Source of the DNA: Sipunculus nudus
Lineage: Eukaryota; Annelida; Sipuncula; Golfingiida; Sipunculidae
Reading direction: 5' to 3'
Assembly (NCBI GenBank): GCA_026874595.1
Contig: CM049307.1
Span: 20,501,079-20,565,078, forward strand
DNA length: 64,000 nucleotides
Each line of letters starts with the position of its first letter. The first letter of the stretch is position 1. A program made the translations under genes and the position numbers. Shown in pieces: positions 53,001 to 61,571 of this stretch. The notes below the pieces were generated by a model. The model was not told the DNA's origin. It was given only the letters and a program-made list of their open reading frames with translations, and searched no databases.

Positions 53001-56000
53001 GGTTGTTTTAAGAATAAATTATAATTATTCGTTAACAAAAAACCACTGACTTTTTATTTATTCCCCTAGAAATTTCACGCTGCCTAGTGTTACATAATAT
53101 GATTTTATATCTCCTGATACAATGTATGTTCATCACGCATACGTGATCTGTTGATATTAGGTTCCGTGACAATCTTCAAGGTCAAATCAGCCGAATTACA
53201 GTTTATTGACTTGTGAACGCATAACTTTTCAAGGGCTGCATATTTTCCTCCAAAGCTTGAAACACTGATTGTTCCTACCAAATATTTGGACGTGTTCGAA
53301 ATCCTGAGGCCTTGACCTTGATCTTCAAGGTAAAATTTATCGTTTCTAGGCTTATCCTGACCCCAATAACTTTCGAGGTACTGAAGACTTTTTCTTCAAA
53401 TTTAACACACCAGTTCTTTCTGCTAAAATGTCATGAGTTTAAAAGCCTTGACCTTGACCTTGACCTTCAAGGTCTAATCTGCTGAAGTCTAGATTCATTG
53501 TTTTGACATATTGCATATTTTACCCCTTATGTTTTGGGATGGCCCATAAGGGGGGCATAGATCTGTTTTGCGCTGCAAAAAGAAAGCCATTCTAGTTTCC
53601 AATTTTTTACGCATCTTAATGTCTTCTTTGCGAGAACTTCAAATGAAGCGGTTGTCCATTAACAAGGCACAAATCATGAGCATTGGACCAAGAATCTTCC
53701 AACATGACATCCTTGGAGTTCCATGAAAAATATCCTTGGAAACTTGAAACTAGGTCATGGTTACAAATATTTTGCAAATATGGGGAGAAAACATGATTTT
53801 TAAGCACCAAGTGAGTCAGATGGGACACAAATTTGGCTTTAACTTCTCATACATGACTTTCAGGCAGGTCCCAAAAATTCTCCTTGGAAACCCGAAATGT
53901 CACTCCGACCCATTTTCTGCAAGCTGTGTGAAACACTTTTTTTAACACTCACTTAGTCATATAGGCACAAATGGTAGCAGCTGCATGCAGCGTTTGCGAC
54001 TAGCGCCGGCCCGCCGGCCCGTGGCTGGTTAAAATTGCTTCGGGCCGGCAGCTCTAGAGCATACCAGGCCCGGTGGGCTTGCTAGATTTTTGTTTGCAAT
54101 TACCTACTCTATTTTTATCTTTTTATGCCGTTTTGTTCGCCCGCTTCATTCACTGCCTTTTCGGGAAATTGGAAAATTCCCAGAAAAAGTTTCAAACGTT
54201 CCAAGATTGGTAGTGAATGCGTTCGACGTTGCTGCTTGGACTTTGTTTAAAGGGAGTTTGATTGGTTTCAAGTTTCCATATGCACATTCATATAACAGGC
54301 ACGTTATGAACGTAAATTCTGTGCCTCTAGATTTAAGCTCTGGTTGGTATAGTCACCGTCTTTCAGTCCAATCAGGTGGTTCAATACAAGTCATGTTGGT
54401 AGTGTCAATCTCCGCAGGACCCTGTAAATGATTATCGTCGGATATAAATTCTGCAATACTTCTTCCGCGAAAATTCAGTCATTGTGGCCTACTTTCATCG
54501 TCCGTCCGGGCCATTGTTCTCTAACTGCCTCAACGATGTTTATTTTAATTATTTTACATTCCCTCGTATTTGAACTACTCAATCATCAGAGGTCTTACAT
54601 TGTCTGAAAGGATACTATTAAAAGATGTCTAGCTCCCTCAGTCATAATGATCTGTAGAATAATAGTGGCAGGTCAGACTCACAATTTTTACATCGCACGT
54701 TTCTGATATATAACATGCAATGACGTTTGCGTTCACATTCGACTGAAAGTGAATATTTCATATGCGCTTGAAGCTTTCGGTATAAGCTCCCCAAATGATT
54801 TGGTAACATCAAGTGATATTCCCTTCTCTCTCCTGGATGACAAAATAAACTAGAATATCAGCAGAAGCTGACAAAAGCCCTCAGCCAAAAGAACAGTGTT
54901 TAGAGGTGGTAACAGTAACAAGTACTAAATATCTGTTCTCACATGGATGTATATCTGTACATGTCTCAGTTATAAATTTAAAATGGAGAGGTATGTACCA
55001 TGATTCATAACAATCCACCAAATGCTTCCTGAAAAATAAACTTCTAAGTTTTATTCTATTATAAGCTCTGTGACCTTGAAAAGTAGGTCAAGGTCACCCA
55101 TCTTCAAACATGAATGAGATTTTTGTTGATATACATCTTCACCAAAGAAATAAAATTCCTATTGTGAATCCTTTTAGAGATATCCCGCTCACAAGGCCAA
55201 AGTTGAAAAATCCAAGAAAAATTCAATATAAAATCAGAAATTGCAGGTGGCGCCCCCAAACTTGCGCAGCAGTTACAGACCATCAGTCCCTATGATCATA
55301 GTAAGTATTGTGAAAATCCATCCAATGGTTCCTGAGAAATAAGCTTCTAAACGTTTTTTCTATAATCAGCTCTAAAACGTAAAAAATAGGTCAAGGTCAC
55401 CCATCTTCGAACTTGACCGAGATTTTGTCAATATACATCATCACCGAAAAAATAAAATTCTTACGGTGAATCCTTTTTGAGATATCCCGCTCACAAGCCC
55501 AAAGTTGAAAAATCCGATAAAAATTCATTAAAAATCAGAAATTGTAGGTGGCGCCACCAAACTTGTATAGCAGGTACAGACTATCAGTCCCAATAATCAT
55601 AGTAAGTTTTGTGAAAATCCACCAAATGGTTCCTGAGTAATAAGCATCTAAGTGTTTTTCTTTAATCAGCTCTAAAATGTAGAAAAATAGGTCAAGGTCA
55701 CCCATCTTCGAACTTGACCGAGATTTTGTCGATATACATCTTTACCGAGGAAATAAAATTCTGACGGTGAATCCTTTTCAAGATCCCGCTCACAAGGTAA
55801 AAGTTAACGGACGCCGGACGGACGGACGGACGGACGGACAGCTTGGGTGACGACAATAGCCCATCAGCCTAAGGGCTGAGGGCTAAAAACCTGCAAGTTT
55901 TATTTTTCTGCGGTCTTTGACATTATGGAAATGATACACCGGTGGCCACTGCTGTTTATTACGTTCTCATTTTTGTGGGAATTGGATGACAGCTTATTTG

Positions 56001-59000
56001 CATATAGCTACCAGTCACGCGACTGGTGGAAAAGACGCCCCGCCTCGCAGAAGGAAAGTCAATCGGAGACTCTTAGTATACTATATGCCTGCGCGATCAG
56101 TTTCATTCAGTTATGATTCTTTTCTTGGCGGGAGATAGTCAGTGAGCAACAGTTCTAAACAGCGCGTACAAATGGGATATCAAAAGCAGACAATCGGCGA
56201 CGATCTGTTCACTTTTGAGTTGACATATGTTCTTCAGGGGTTTTCTCAAACTATCAAGGAAACCGAACCCTTTCAACTGCAGGGGTAACGTACAGAAGAT
56301 GTAACCATGAAACCATGTGTACTTCGCATAAGTAAAATAGCCCTATTTGAAAATACCGGCGTTGTTAATGATATGGCGACCATAAGTTCATCTTAGTGAG
56401 AAAATGGGAATCCCATCTAGCGCTATTGGCCTATACCCTTGTATTCCTTAGCAACCATTTTATTTGAATACGCAACCGTTAACAGAACCTGTAAATAACC
56501 AGCCTGGCGTGATTTTAAGTCGCCGTCGCCGTTTCCTGACCAGCGATGACAACAAGTTTGAATTTCACGCCGCTCAAACGGAAACGAGATGGAGCAAATG
56601 TCAACCCATTTGATGAAATCCATCGATTTTTTTTTGTGGAGACGAAGAACGATGATATTGAATAGGTATGTATGTTTATTGTAAATAATCTCCGGAGACG
56701 AAATTTTACCTTGAATTAGGTCGTATCAAGGTCAAACCCGGCTCGAGCTCGCCATCATATGCGCAAGACCTATGGCCCAAGCGGTCCCGGAAACAACAAA
56801 GCGTGTGCAAACGAGCACTTATCTTACTGGGTCATAGAAACGCACCGATCATCTCATGACAATAATGTTTATGCAGGTTGATGTCTGCTGTCAGGGTGCG
56901 GAAAAACGTGTCAAAACATCAAGAGCTCCGGGAATTAGTAGGATTTAAACTTGGTACTGTCAATTGACATTCAGTCTTCATCCGGCACACGGTCACATGC
57001 TTGATGTTAACACTTAAAGGCGTAACGGCCCATTACGCTGAAATAAACTGACGAGAACTCTGGGATATCTTCCATACTGTAAAACAGCTGTTCCTAATCG
57101 TTAGAAAAGGAAATATTTTTTGTATGTTTTCTTTAAGCCTTTTAACTCACCAAGTTCAGATCACGTTATGCTGGAATTTTGTCATGATTAGTTAAATATA
57201 TTGATTTGTCCTGGTTTAATGAAATGTTGACAGTTTCATAGTATGAATAGATTCATATAAATCATCTGCTGTTATATGACATGATGCATGTTATACATAT
57301 CTGATAAAACCTTATTGATCAGATCCAATGTGGGTTATGGCAATGCAGGGAACCTTTTCTAACATAGGATCCTCTATGTTTGTACCCCATCACAATGTGA
57401 TTTTTCTGAAAGATATTAGCTATTCTATTTAGTATGTACCCTGAAATATGCACAGAGTTCATCATAATTTTAGTGTATATAAAGATCACCTAAAGATTCT
57501 TTACAAAAATGTTGGGCCTGTAACTTTTGAACCGGGCCTGCAACTTAAGGACAGTACAGGCCCGGCTGGCCTGTTCCATCAAATGCTAAGTCGCAAACAC
57601 TGGCTGCATGTAGAATAAGGCCATTGTAACCTATATCTAATGGCTATTGGCAAAATGCATTATTTTGAGCACTCTGGGAGTCCTTTTGCCCATTTTTCAA
57701 GGCTCCTTAAATTCAGCTGAGCGTCATGGCCCATGAGCAACTTGTCTTTATCGTTGTGTACTGCTGTGTTGTGCGCAAAGACGTCCCATTCTCTTAATCT
57801 GTAGTTCATCCAAGCAACGCCGAAGTGGATATGTATCGTTTGTCATAATGCAGCAAAGTTTTGCCTTCACTTTGGTTTGATACAATGTTTTATATATTGC
57901 TCATGTTCATAGTTTTTGTATCGCAAGAATCAATGTGATCCTGAGGTCATGTCGCACTGGTTCATATGGAGAGGATAAAGTATGTATGATATATATTTAT
58001 AATTATTTAATAAGTATTATACATAATATTAGACTGAGCTCACCACAGGCTAAAGGGTTGTCGCCTGCGGTGTGCTTGTTGGCAGCATTTCTCAGCATTG
58101 GCTGAAAATATTCGAGCCTTTGCTGTATCAAAATAGTATAAGGTATAAAAATAGTATTAGTTTATTATCATTATATTTACAACATTGTTCGGAATATGCC
58201 AAGAGATGACTTGTATCTATCAACAAAATTTGGACTTCAAATATGTAGCAGTAATGAAAGCTTGAAAAATGGAAAATTAGTCATCGATCCCGCTTGAACA
58301 CTGTATTCATTGTTACAGGTGCTCTTTTTATAGTGTGACACGGGCGTAACTCCTGTTGTTGTTGCACTCTTTGCTCTATGTTTAATCCGTAATGGTTGAA
58401 CTCCCTTTGTCATCCTAGCTGGGGGCTTTCTCGCCTGGCCGGGGTAATGTGTGGACCCTGGTATGTAGAGACACACACAGCGATGTTCTTCTAGATGATT
58501 CCTGTAACGCGTGTTTACTGTGTTGTGTAAGATTCTTCGAATGTTCGAGAAATAGCAGCTTCTCGGCTTGAGATGAAAAGGTATATAAAGGGGCTGTGTT
58601 TTAGAGCCGAGAGAGCAGGACAGAAGATTCCAGCGGACGCAGAAGCATGTGTGTCGGTTTGTGGGACCTTATCCGACGAGTGCGGCAATTATAGATTTTC
58701 TTCAGACTTTCTCCTGGATTTTGTGACGAGTCTTGTTTAGACCAGTTTACTTTCTGGATTGTTACAAGAGCTTTACATGGGACTGTTATTCTCGGAGAGA
58801 ATACATTTAAAGAACTTATCGTTGTGACGGTGGTGGTATCTAGGTACTGTGCACATTGTTTATTTTACTGTGTGATTGTAGTGATTTGTTGTTATACCGC
58901 TGTTATACTGTTTAATTGTATATATTTAGTGTATTGTAATGTTAGGAATGTTTTAGGAATAAATTATGGTTATATGTTAACAAAAAACCCACTGACTTCT

Positions 59001-59583
59001 TTATTCATTTCCCTAGACATTTCACGCTGCCTAGTGTTACAGAATCTAAATTTTTTTATCTCCATTATAAATTTGTGTTCATCACGCATACGTGATCTGT
59101 TTATATTAGGTTCCGAAAATCATGTATATAAAGACAGCCCAGCTAATTTATTTGTCAGAACTATAAAATCCAGTCATAATTTACATGATAAAACTGTATA
59201 CAAGTCAAGTGTAGGGTGTATTCATGCCTGAAATCTTCATAAATCTTATTAGAACTCTCCACGAGATATGTATAAAAGAGTTTGTAATAAGGAATAATGT
59301 CGTATTTTTTACTTTTGCCATCATTATCCATGCAGAATATTTATAGGTTTGGTATTCTTTGAAAGTTGCATCTTTTATCTGTAAACACTAACATTTATAC
59401 GACCATATACCTCATTTATTTTGATGCAGATTCACTCCCGAAGCTAAGGAAGGTCGGAGCCCGTTCAGCCACCAGCCGTTCGGACTAGGTCCCCGCCAGT
59501 GTATCGGGAAGAGGTTGGCGATGATGACCATGAAGCTCATGTTTGTTAACCTCATCCCATCATACAAGATTATGTCCTCGGGG
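29464..59583 (+). CDS. Cytochrome P450, CYP3 clan, 13 exons (3' end missing)
   Basis: Exons 29464-29537, 34007-34103, 38083-38135, 38964-39060, 39703-39816, 40143-40225, 40633-40781, 41185-41309, 41667-41784, 42188-42348, 42625-42713, 45171-45308 and 59430-59583 join in phase to 484 residues without a stop. The product is an ER-anchored heme monooxygenase that uses NADPH-P450 reductase. Landmarks: a hydrophobic anchor at 10-33, the LPGP hinge at 39-42, WRRQR in helix C at 127-131, I-helix AGYETS at 320-325, ExxR as ETLR at 377-380, PDRF at 431-434 and the heme loop FGLGPRQCIG at 450-459 with ligand Cys457. CYP3-clan proteins are about 500-510 residues, so 20-30 C-terminal residues are missing. 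Substrate cannot be predicted; xenobiotic or lipid oxidation is typical of the clan. Confidence 0.95.
30733..30808. repeat. (TA)n microsatellite in P450 intron 1
   Basis: A TA run directly abutting the inverted-repeat element at 30811. Confidence 0.95.
30811..31732. mobile_element. Non-autonomous pogo/Tigger-like DNA transposon
   Basis: A 922-bp element has perfect inverted ends: CAGTAGAACGCCTG at 30811-30824 and its reverse complement at 31719-31732, with TATAACGG-type motifs just inside both ends and TA-rich flanks. End sequence style and TA targeting fit the pogo/Tigger branch of Tc1-mariner. No transposase is encoded. A truncated relative lies at 61213-61410. Confidence 0.85.
32490..32640. 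repeat. (AAT)n microsatellite
   Basis: AAT/ATT trinucleotide runs with small interruptions. The poly-asparagine open frame across it is an artefact of the repeat. Confidence 0.9.
32700..34006. other. P450 intron 1, distal part
   Basis: No recognisable element. An in-frame ATG at 33969 lies just before exon 2 but is intronic in the preferred model; a transcript starting there would make a shorter anchor. Confidence 0.5.
34007..34103 (+). CDS. P450 exon 2 (LPGP hinge)
   Basis: The acceptor is preceded by a long pyrimidine tract (TCTTTTCATTGTTCTCTTTT) ending GGTAG; the donor is AAG|GTGAGA. It encodes residues 25-57 with the proline-rich hinge LPGP and the VFGN segment usual in microsomal P450s. 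Confidence 0.9.
34104..36920. other. P450 intron 2, proximal part
   Basis: Apart from C and T homopolymer runs near 36571-36597, I see nothing that I can name. Short open frames at 34718-35002, 35746-35949 and 36041-36334 have no known similarity. Confidence 0.4.
36932..37028. repeat. (CT)n followed by (TA)n tract
   Basis: A run of CT dinucleotides up to about 36971, then interrupted TA runs, immediately before the LTR fragment. Confidence 0.9.
37078..37518 (+). mobile_element. LTR fragment (3' half) in P450 intron 2
   Basis: It matches the second half of the LTR family, including GTTAACAAAAAACACTGACT near 37374 and the CCGTAAC end near 37511-37517. It has the AATAAA segment (near 37353) but lacks the 5' part and TATA box. 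It is in the same orientation as the P450 gene. Confidence 0.85.
37540..37960. mobile_element. TA-anchored short element
   Basis: It carries the two sequence blocks seen at 10586-10770 (AAAAACAACACTGT near 37548 and, in reverse complement, the AAAGTGCTCTATGG block near 37920), with TA runs on both outer sides. It looks like a longer copy of the same non-autonomous element. Confidence 0.55.
37961..38027. repeat. (TA)n microsatellite
   Basis: TA runs that end 55 bases before P450 exon 3. Confidence 0.9.
38083..38135 (+). CDS. P450 exon 3
   Basis: A 53-base exon after TTCTGTTTCAG, with donor AG|GTAATT. It encodes FGAHYSEFIKQYGKVC, helix A of the P450 fold. Confidence 0.9.
38964..39060 (+). CDS. 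P450 exon 4
   Basis: Begins after TTATTTATAAG and ends CGG|GTAATT. It encodes FYFGRDPCILVADTDILK and the FPAFTNRR segment, the first beta-sheet and helix B region. Confidence 0.9.
39703..39816 (+). CDS. P450 exon 5 (helix C)
   Basis: Encodes residues 108-145 with DEDWRRQRHLLTPAFTSGRL. The W and second R of WxxxR contact heme propionates in known P450 structures. Acceptor TTCTAG, donor AAG|GTGAAA. Confidence 0.92.
40143..40225 (+). CDS. P450 exon 6
   Basis: Follows TATATCTTTCAG and ends AC|GTACGT. It encodes residues 146-172, helices D-E. Confidence 0.9.
40633..40781 (+). CDS. P450 exon 7
   Basis: Encodes TGALTMDIIASTGFGLELDS, a segment highly typical of the CYP3 clan, then the F-helix region. 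Acceptor CATTCAG, donor T|GTGAGT. Confidence 0.92.
41185..41309 (+). CDS. P450 exon 8
   Basis: After TCTATTTTAG; donor ATG|GTACAC. It encodes residues 224-264, the G-helix region ending AIEERKRDKM. Confidence 0.88.
41667..41784 (+). CDS. P450 exon 9
   Basis: Encodes EKNDFLQLMLDASD, matching the DFLQLM segment of CYP3-clan proteins, followed by an acidic linker. The acceptor (TTTCCTTTAAAAG) has an in-frame alternative six bases downstream. Confidence 0.88.
42188..42348 (+). CDS. P450 exon 10 (I helix)
   Basis: Encodes the oxygen-activating I-helix motif AGYETS (residues 320-325), with the conserved acid and threonine present, and the LYQEIREVM segment. Donor TAT|GTAAGT. Confidence 0.95.
42625..42713 (+). 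CDS. P450 exon 11 (K helix, ExxR)
   Basis: Follows TTTTATTTTCAG. It encodes MPYLDQCLQETLRLYPPTTW; Glu377 and Arg380 form the ExxR pair that stabilises the heme-binding core. Confidence 0.95.
43336..44394 (+). mobile_element. Inverted-end element with 300-bp internal repeats, copy 1
   Basis: The ends carry AGCCCTCAGCC at 43336 and its inverse GGCTGAGGGCT at 44347-44357. Inside are a CCGTCCGTCCGT run and three tandem units starting near 43439, 43739 and 44038, each with GATGGGTGACCTTGAC; the first two also have GGGGGCGCCACTTAC. No coding capacity. The same element occurs inverted at 54847-55884. Confidence 0.85.
45171..45308 (+). CDS. P450 exon 12
   Basis: Encodes residues 388-432 with the beta-2 segment and VWPNPHKFDPD, leading into the PERF-like motif. 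It is flanked at a distance by two inverted copies of one repeat element (43336-44394 and 54847-55884). Confidence 0.93.
45661..45740. repeat. Possible LINE/SINE 3' tail
   Basis: AGATAAGATAAGATATAC followed by TTTATTAATCCCAAGC and GGAAATTTCCTTGGG resembles 3' tails of non-LTR retroelements in many aquatic animals. Too short to classify. Confidence 0.35.
46290..51430. repeat. Array of ~330-bp repeats in P450 intron 12
   Basis: Units share AACAGGGCACAAATCGTAAC, TGGACCTAGAATCTTC, GGAAACCTGAAATTAGGTCT, ATCTGAACAACTAATGCA and a core of TGCAGACTGGTGGCGCCACC type (cores near 46441, 47125, 47373, 48489, 48741, 49856, 50713 and 51013). The block near 46790 begins GCTCAGCTGACTGTAAG and one near 50028 ends CAGCTGAGCGTCATGACCC, suggesting inverted ends of an element whose interior is this array. 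Confidence 0.85.
47125..49855. repeat. Near-identical 1.36-kb tandem duplication
   Basis: 47125-48488 and 48489-49855 are the same sequence apart from a few bases and different lengths of the C tract (near 47304 and 48673) and the T tract (near 47739 and 49103). It spans several ~330-bp units. It is either very recent or an assembly artefact. Confidence 0.92.
51431..52324. repeat. ~148-bp repeats with TGACCTTGA/TCAAGGTCA palindromes
   Basis: Units share AACTTTTGAAGTA, TTTTGTCCTCAAATTTGG and paired TGACCTTGA and TCAAGGTCA separated by exactly nine bases (51567-51593, 51863-51889, 52012-52038). The array continues at 53172-53560 after the solo LTR insertion. Confidence 0.88.
52325..53171 (+). 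mobile_element. Solo LTR with 4-bp target duplication
   Basis: TGTTACAGGTGCC start, CCGTGACA end, and the duplication ATCT at 52321-52324 and 53172-53175. The TATA box is degraded (TATGAATA) and a poly(A) signal is at 53013-53018. It is in sense orientation with the P450 gene. Removing it restores a normal repeat unit. Confidence 0.93.
53172..53987. repeat. Continuation of intron 12 repeat arrays
   Basis: Up to about 53560 it carries the ~148-bp TCAAGGTCA repeats; after that, degenerate ~330-bp-type units (AAGGCACAAATC, GGAAACTTGAAAC) run to the hAT-like element. Confidence 0.75.
53988..57602. mobile_element. hAT-like DNA transposon, non-autonomous, 3.6 kb
   Basis: The ends are CAGCGTTTGCGAC (53988-54000) and the reverse complement of CAGTGTTTGCGAC (57590-57602), followed inside by GGCCGG-rich sequence on both sides. 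The eight-base duplication GCTGCATG flanks it at 53980-53987 and 57603-57610. An 8-bp duplication with CAGNG ends is diagnostic of hAT elements. No transposase frame was found; an unrelated inverted-end element (54847-55884) is nested inside. Confidence 0.9.
54847..55884 (-). mobile_element. Inverted-end element with 300-bp internal repeats, copy 2
   Basis: The reverse-complement counterpart of 43336-44394 over essentially its whole length, ending with the GGACGGACGGACGG run and GGCTGAGGGCT at 55874-55884. It retains GGTGGCGCCACC at 55547-55558, which is closer to the consensus than in copy 1. Confidence 0.88.
57603..58310. other. Intron 12, between hAT-like element and solo LTR
   Basis: To about 57748 this is the end of the ~330-bp repeat element (CAGCTGAGCGTCATGGCCC). 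The remainder to 58310 is AT-rich with nothing recognised. Confidence 0.5.
58311..59119 (+). mobile_element. Solo LTR just upstream of the heme exon
   Basis: TGTTACAGGTGC start at 58311; the end is eroded (TTCCGAAAA). TCAT flanks it at 58307-58310 and 59120-59123. TATATAAA at 58583-58590 and AATAAA at 58958-58963 are intact. It is in sense orientation with the P450 gene, 310 bases before exon 13. Confidence 0.9.
59430..59583 (+). CDS. P450 exon 13 (heme-binding loop)
   Basis: After TTATTTTGATGCAG; donor GGG|GTGAGT. It encodes the heme loop with Cys457 and helix L. It is separated from exon 12 by a 14.1-kb repeat-filled intron. The donor shows that at least one more exon follows. Confidence 0.95.
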
Positions 59584-61212
59584 GTGAGTTTTTTACTGAT
59601 TCTAAAATATCCCACCTCACTTCTACTTTTATGGAAGAAAGAATTAATATATATAATATCATTTTAGTAAGTCTGAGCAAACTCCCGTTGTTTTTAAGTT
59701 ATTATTACTCTGTATGCATAGTAATTACATGTATATCCCTTCGGTAATTATGTGTGTATGGGTAAATCCTTCTTTCGTTTCCTTTTATCTTTTTATTATT
59801 TGTCGTTTAAATATATTTTTTATGTTTGTCAGTTGTTTTTTATATATTATCCTGCCTAATAAAATCTTTCGGAATCAATTATAATTCAACCGAATAAATC
59901 AAACATCTTTAGAAAAGATAAGCTATTAAAAATAAATGTTTGAAGCATCTTTGGACATTTTTTATCTTTATGTTTGTTATACATATGATTCAAAATGGAA
60001 TAGCTAAATTTATCAGATCTCATTGTCTCGTAGAGGACGTTGGACCTGGACATGGCGGCCTTCGCGCGTTCTCGAAATGGAATATGGGTCAAAGTAAAGA
60101 AACGCTGAGTCAGTCATCAGTCAAGAACTGCAGCACAGTCGGTGGCTTGTATAAAAGCCAACAAATTGTGCTGCATCCTCGAACATTTCCCTATTCCTGA
60201 GCAACCAGGTTTTCATAAGAATCACAGATACATATTTAATTAAATTTACTTGACTGGGATGGTTTTTCAGCACAGGATTTATGTATTTCACTGAATATGG
60301 CGAATAAATTTATCTAGGTAAAAGTGTGAAGTGAGTAAAATAGTTTGAATGATATTTATATGATTTATTTTGTTATAAATTATATAGCAATGTTGTTATG
60401 TATTGCCTTTCCAGTAGACGGGTTGGTTGCACGAAGTCAATGACTCGGTTTTGTGGGAGAATTGTTGTTTATTCATGAAGGAATTGCAAGGTTTAATTCT
60501 GAAAGGGATAATAACAGAAGTAAATACTAGTAAATGCGCATAACGGCGTGCTTACATGGGTAAATATGTCAAAACATCTAAAGGTTTACATCGTGTTTTC
60601 TCTAACTATATATAATAGTAACATTCCTTCAAGTCGGAAATGAAGGTACATGTAGTTTATCAAATGGTCTTAACTATTAAACCTATAGTAATTGTTAGAT
60701 ATACAAAGGTTACATATTTATAAAAGGAAGGAGACACACTAAAGGAGTGAACTAATGAATAAATAAGAAATGAATTAACTACAATTGAATAACTAAAATG
60801 AAATTACTTACCCTGTATCAGGAATCATCCTTACAACTACCTGAGAATGTTCTCATACCTACTCAGTCAGAGAATCATTCACAGAGTTACCAGGTGACGT
60901 GGCCAACACAGTTTTCATGTCACACGACCAAGTTGTATATTGTACATGTACATGTCGACTATGTCGTATAAATTTTTAAACAAATGTATGTCAATATTAC
61001 TTTTCTCAACAAGAATACTGATACCAGTGGTTTTTCTACACCATATCAGCACACTGTCAAGCCAAAGACTGTCAGATTTTAGTTTCTAAACTATATCAGC
61101 AAATAACAAATATGGTGTGTGAATAAACATGTTTAAAAAAATATGTGAATATTTTTTTTTCGAGAAAAGTTATTCCAGAGTTTTTCATACACAATATCGC
61201 AAGATGTAATTA
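59584..61212. other. Downstream of P450 exon 13, unassigned
   Basis: AT-rich, with no exon that continues the P450 convincingly and no recognised repeat. Confidence 0.4.
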
Positions 61213-61410
61213 CAATAGAATGCTTACGGTCAATCCTCAATAACGGTCAGAGCTTCCATAACGGTCAGATTTGCTGGTCCCGAATTTCCACCGTTATATT
61301 TCTTATTCGTGTGATTGTCATTTGCGGCCACTCATCTGTTCCTTATTACGGCAAGATCTCCCGGTCCCGAAGGCCAGTAAGAGCCGCAGTTACGGTCAGT
61401 GGCAAAAGCG
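61213..61410. mobile_element. Truncated pogo/Tigger-like element
   Basis: It matches the left end and first ~200 bases of the element at 30811-31732, with the ACGGTCA, TCCCGAATTT and CCGTTATATTTC segments in order. The right end is missing. Confidence 0.75.
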
Positions 61411-61571
61411 AGCGTTCACCGTTGACATCACGTGTACCTGTCTGTAAAGGCCGCTATTGGGGTGCGATCAAATGGTCGCACGATACCCTGCAACAAGGGT
61501 CTATCGCCATAAATCGCATCAGGTGTCGCAAAATCATTTACAAAGGCAACAACTGCCTAACGACCAGCTAG

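Noticed and set aside
52750-53049. Open frames inside LTRs (also 22529-22795, 37257-37616 and 58824-59231)
   Set aside because: They recur because the LTR sequence recurs; they carry no known domain.
54090-54431. A 113-codon open frame in the hAT-like element
   Set aside because: It has none of the hAT transposase features I could look for, such as a BED finger or a hATC dimerisation region.
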